A stretch of 35,927 bases of DNA from CAYVQE01 sp964633205 (lineage in GTDB: Bacteria; Myxococcota; B64-G9), in assembly GCA_964633205.1 (NCBI GenBank), contig CAZWFN010000056.1, positions 1 to 35,927 on the forward strand. Direction: 5' to 3'. Position 1 is the stretch's first letter, and every line of letters begins with the position of its first letter. This document shows positions 33,444-35,927 of the stretch, one piece after another. The translations under genes were made by a program, and so were the position numbers. The notes below the pieces were generated by a model. It was not told the DNA's origin. It worked only from the letters and a program-made list of their open reading frames with translations, and searched no databases.

Positions 33444-35297
33444 ATGCGCTCCCCTCCTCTATGGCTCTCCGCAGCGCTGATCGCGGCCACGGTCGGGTTG
33501 GTCTACCACGACAGCCTTGATCATCCTTTCGTCTGGACCGACCACGCCGAGATCGAGCAAGGCGCATTGGTGCCCGGCGACCTCGAAGAGCTGGGCCGCA
33601 TGTGGTTGCAGAGCAAGGGCCGCGCCAAGCAGACCGCGCGCGCGGCCTATGCCATCCGCGACCCGGCGCGCAGCCGCTGGGACTACTGGCGCCCGGTCAA
33701 GGCCATGAGCTACGGGCTGGACCAGGCCGTCGGCGGAGGCCAACCGTGGAGCTACCACCTGACCAACCTACTGCTGCACGCCGGCGCTTGCCTGGCGCTG
33801 CTGCTGGCGCTGCGCCGCATGGCCGGTGCGCGCTGGCCGGGGGTGGCCGAGGGGGTGGCCCTGCTGCAGGCGGTGGCCCCGCTGCACGTCGAGGCGGTGG
33901 CCTGGATCAGCGCCCGCTCCGACGTGCTGGTGGCCGGCTGCGGCTGGCTGGCGGTCTGGGCGCTGCTGCGCGGCCGCACCGCCCGGAGCGCTCTGCGCGC
34001 CTGGGGCTGGCGGGCCGCGGCCGCACTGCTGGTGGTGCTGGCCAGCGGCGCCAAGGAGACCGGGCTGATGTGGGTAGGCATCCTGGCGGTGGTCTCCGGA
34101 TCGATCGCCGCTCCGGCCCGGTCCGGCCGCCGGCCGGGACAGGGGCCACCGAGCGACAGCGGCCGGAGCCGATCCGCCAGCCGGCGGGCAGCGATCGGCT
34201 GGCTGGGAAGGCGGCTGCCTTTCGCCGGCATCTGGCGCCGGCTGCTGCGCGAGTGCGGGCTGCCGGCGCTGGCCGCCGCGGCTATCGTGGTCTGGCGCCT
34301 GGCCGCGGTGGGCGACATCCAGCTGGCAGCGCTGGGCGGCGACCGCGCATTGGGCGGCTGGAGCCTGCTCGACCTGCTGGGCCACAACCTGCTCCACAGC
34401 TTTGTGCCGCTGGGCGGCGGCGTGGCCGACACCGTGCGGCGGGTCAGCGGCCCGACCGCGGCCGGGCTGGCCGGGCCGCTGCTGCTGCTGGCCTGGTGGA
34501 TCGCCGGCTGGCGCTTGCGCCGGGTCCAGCCGCTGCTGCTGATCGCGGCGGCGGGCTGGACCCTGGCCATCCTGCCGGTGGCGCAGATCATCGAGCTGTT
34601 GCACCCGCGCGGCGACCGCTACCTGTACCTGCCGGCGGCCTTCGCCGGGCTGGTCTGGGCCGTGGCTCTGCGGGCCCTGGCCGACCGCTGGGCCCCGGGC
34701 GGCTGGCGGCGCGGCCTGGCGGTGCTGCTGCTGGCCGTGGGCTTGACCGGCCTGGCCGCCCGCGCGCGCGCCGACCTGGCGGACTGGGCCGACGAGCGGC
34801 GCCTGTTCGCCCGGGCCGTGATACGCCAGCCGCACTGCATCGAGTGCTGGAACAACCTGGCCTTCGCCGAGGCCCAGGCCGGCCGCTATCGCCGGGCGGT
34901 GGCCGCCTGCCGCACCGCGCTGGCGGTCGATCGCAGCCGCTTCCACGGGGCCCGCGACCCGTTCAGCCTGCACTGGATCCTGGCCAAGGCCTTGCTGCTG
35001 CTGCATCGCGGCGCCGAGGCCATCGTCCCGCTCGAGCGGATGGTGGTCCATGCCGGTGCCGCCCCGGGCACCCTGGCCATGCTGGCCGAGGCCTACCTGC
35101 AAGCGGGCCGCCCGGCCCACGCCCTGGCCGCCGCCGAGCGGGCGTTGGCCCGGCGGCCGGCCGACCCCCGCCTGCGCGCGCTGGTCTATGCGGCCGCCCG
35201 CGCCGAGCACGATGCGGGCTTTCCGTGGCTGTTCCGCTTTCCGGAGGGGTGCGTACAGCCCGAAGCCGGCCGGCCCGGAGTTCCTCCGCCCGGATAA
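33444..35297 (+). CDS. TMTC-like membrane protein with C-terminal TPRs
   Basis: This protein of about 617 residues joins some ten membrane helices to a TPR tail (about 34800-35220). It matches the bacterial counterparts of TMTC proteins, GT-C-type O-glycosyltransferases. Seen are YWRPVKAMSYGLDQAVGGG, SYHLTNLLLHAGACLALLLA, then APLHVEAVAWISARSDVL (usually HPVHTEAVAWISGR) and GDRYLYLPAAF. Near the N terminus the usual acidic pair in FVFDD reads FVWTD, so one carboxylate is missing. A polar loop of about 50 residues (34090-34200) interrupts the helices. ATG 33408 overlaps the TPR gene by 14 bases; ATG 33444 fits the membrane start better. It may glycosylate exported proteins if active. Confidence 0.82.
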   Translation: MRSPPLWLSAALIAATVGLVYHDSLDHPFVWTDHAEIEQGALVPGDLEELGRMWLQSKGRAKQTARAAYAIRDPARSRWDYWRPVKAMSYGLDQAVGGGQPWSYHLTNLLLHAGACLALLLALRRMAGARWPGVAEGVALLQAVAPLHVEAVAWISARSDVLVAGCGWLAVWALLRGRTARSALRAWGWRAAAALLVVLASGAKETGLMWVGILAVVSGSIAAPARSGRRPGQGPPSDSGRSRSASRRAAIGWLGRRLPFAGIWRRLLRECGLPALAAAAIVVWRLAAVGDIQLAALGGDRALGGWSLLDLLGHNLLHSFVPLGGGVADTVRRVSGPTAAGLAGPLLLLAWWIAGWRLRRVQPLLLIAAAGWTLAILPVAQIIELLHPRGDRYLYLPAAFAGLVWAVALRALADRWAPGGWRRGLAVLLLAVGLTGLAARARADLADWADERRLFARAVIRQPHCIECWNNLAFAEAQAGRYRRAVAACRTALAVDRSRFHGARDPFSLHWILAKALLLLHRGAEAIVPLERMVVHAGAAPGTLAMLAEAYLQAGRPAHALAAAERALARRPADPRLRALVYAAARAEHDAGFPWLFRFPEGCVQPEAGRPGVPPPG

Positions 35298-35312
35298 CCC
35301 GCGGACTTCACA

Positions 35313-35927
35313 TCAATCGCCGGCCCGGGCCAGCTCGGCGGTCTGGCCGTCGTCCAGCGGCAGCAGCCGGGGCAGCTCGTCGCGGGCCAGGATCACGCGC
35401 ACGTCCCGGGCGTAGGGACCGTGGGGGTTGTTGCGCAGGTAGCGCCGGTAGGCCAGCCGGGCCATGCGCTCCTTGCCCAGCCACTGGTAGATCGATCCGG
35501 CCAGCACCCACAGCCCGGCCTTGGGTCCGACCTTTTGCGCGCCGCGATCGAGCACCTGCAGCGCCACCCGCTCTTTGCCCTGCTCGAACAGGCACAGCGC
35601 CAGGCCGTAGTAACCCCCGGTGTGCTTGGGGTTGGCGTGCACCGCGCGGCCGAAGGCGATCCCGGCGGCGCGGTAGTCGCCCCGGCGATAGAGGCGCCAG
35701 CCCTGGCGCAGCTGGGCCTTGGCCACCGGCGTCAGCGCCGGGGCCCGGGGCTGGTGGCCGCGGTGGGCGATCCGCTTCGGCCGGGCCGCCGGGCCGCGCG
35801 CCTCGTCCACCGCCTTTTTTGGAGCCGGCTCCGGCTCGTCCGGCTCGTCCGCCTCGTCCGCCTCGGCCGCCTCGGCCGCCTCGGCCGCCTCGGGCGCCTC
35901 GGGCGCCTCGGCGCGCTGCGGCGCGGC
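35313..35927 (-). CDS. TPR protein, C-terminal part, cut by the window edge
   Basis: The frame stays open to the right edge, so the gene starts beyond the window. The visible 204 residues begin with an acidic Ala/Glu-rich linker made of tandem EAx units (EAPEAPEAAEAAEA and on to EADEADEPDEP), then APKKA, and a basic Pro-rich stretch. Three TPR-like helix pairs follow: LTPVAKAQLRQGWRLYRRGDY, HTGGYYGLALCLFEQGKER and AGLWVLAGSIYQWLGKERM. An isolated call starting at GTG 35810 would miss the linker. The layout suits the tail of a larger regulatory or envelope protein, for example a kinase or zinc-ribbon protein, but nothing visible says which. It converges with the TMTC-like gene 15 bases away. 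Confidence 0.72.
   Translation of the reverse strand, partial: AAPQRAEAPEAPEAAEAAEAAEADEADEPDEPEPAPKKAVDEARGPAARPKRIAHRGHQPRAPALTPVAKAQLRQGWRLYRRGDYRAAGIAFGRAVHANPKHTGGYYGLALCLFEQGKERVALQVLDRGAQKVGPKAGLWVLAGSIYQWLGKERMARLAYRRYLRNNPHGPYARDVRVILARDELPRLLPLDDGQTAELARAGD
35838..35898. repeat. Nine-base tandem repeat encoding an EAx linker
   Basis: Units of the type GCCTCGGCC / GCCTCGTCC / GCCTCGGGC repeat about seven times and encode Glu-Ala-x on the minus strand. Short tandem units like this change copy number easily, so the linker length may vary between strains. Confidence 0.7.

Overview
The window is a GC-rich, densely coding stretch from a Gram-negative bacterium, most likely of the Myxococcota/Bradymonadota ('deltaproteobacterial') kind. 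The reasons are a secreted Cys-rich protein with MopE-type Dx(D/N)xDG metal-binding repeats and a MYXO-CTERM-like tail (GCGC, one hydrophobic helix, RRRRR), an FG-GAP protein, lipoproteins, an outer-membrane barrel protein, and very long TPR proteins. I see no rRNA, tRNA, insertion sequence, prophage or CRISPR array. No gene-free stretch exceeds 300 bases.

Layout. 0.1-2.6 kb (+): DUF4442 hotdog protein, divergent HemW-like radical SAM protein, DUF6544 protein, closely spaced. 2.7-3.4 kb (-): steroid 5-alpha-reductase homologue. 3.6-11.2 kb (+): export block of DUF3604/PHP-like lipoprotein, ankyrin protein, MYXO-CTERM Cys-rich MopE protein and PorV-like barrel. 11.2-13.6 kb (-): FG-GAP protein overlapping a BtuD-type ABC ATPase. 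13.8-18.6 kb (+): orphan 700-aa lipoprotein, AidB-like acyl-CoA dehydrogenase, patatin. 18.7-19.7 kb (-): BtuC-type permease. 19.9-21.7 kb (+): UDPGP/UAP-family uridylyltransferase. 21.7-23.1 kb (-): YfcC-type carrier. 23.1 kb (+): small zinc-ribbon protein. 23.4-27.1 kb (-): DUF4143-type ATPase, BtuF-type binding protein with a coupled 37-codon hydrophobic ORF, ComEA-like protein, a 65-aa protein and a DUF3467 protein. 27.3-35.3 kb (+): giant TPR protein and TMTC-like membrane/TPR protein. The right edge cuts a minus-strand TPR protein.

How genes may work together. BtuF, BtuC and BtuD are one each, all on the minus strand, and look like one cobalamin (or haem/siderophore) importer scattered over about 13 kb instead of one operon. 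The ATPase shares a stop/start overlap with the FG-GAP gene. Acyl-CoA dehydrogenase, patatin, DUF4442 and the steroid reductase homologue suggest lipid metabolism without forming a clear pathway. The 3.6-11.2 kb block makes envelope or surface proteins.

Start sites and promoters. Several starts are unusual: CTG at 10247 and ATC at 27281 each have a Shine-Dalgarno sequence, while the patatin, permease and zinc-ribbon genes begin 7-9 bases after a -10-like hexamer and look leaderless. All function calls come from motif recognition by eye; no database search was run.
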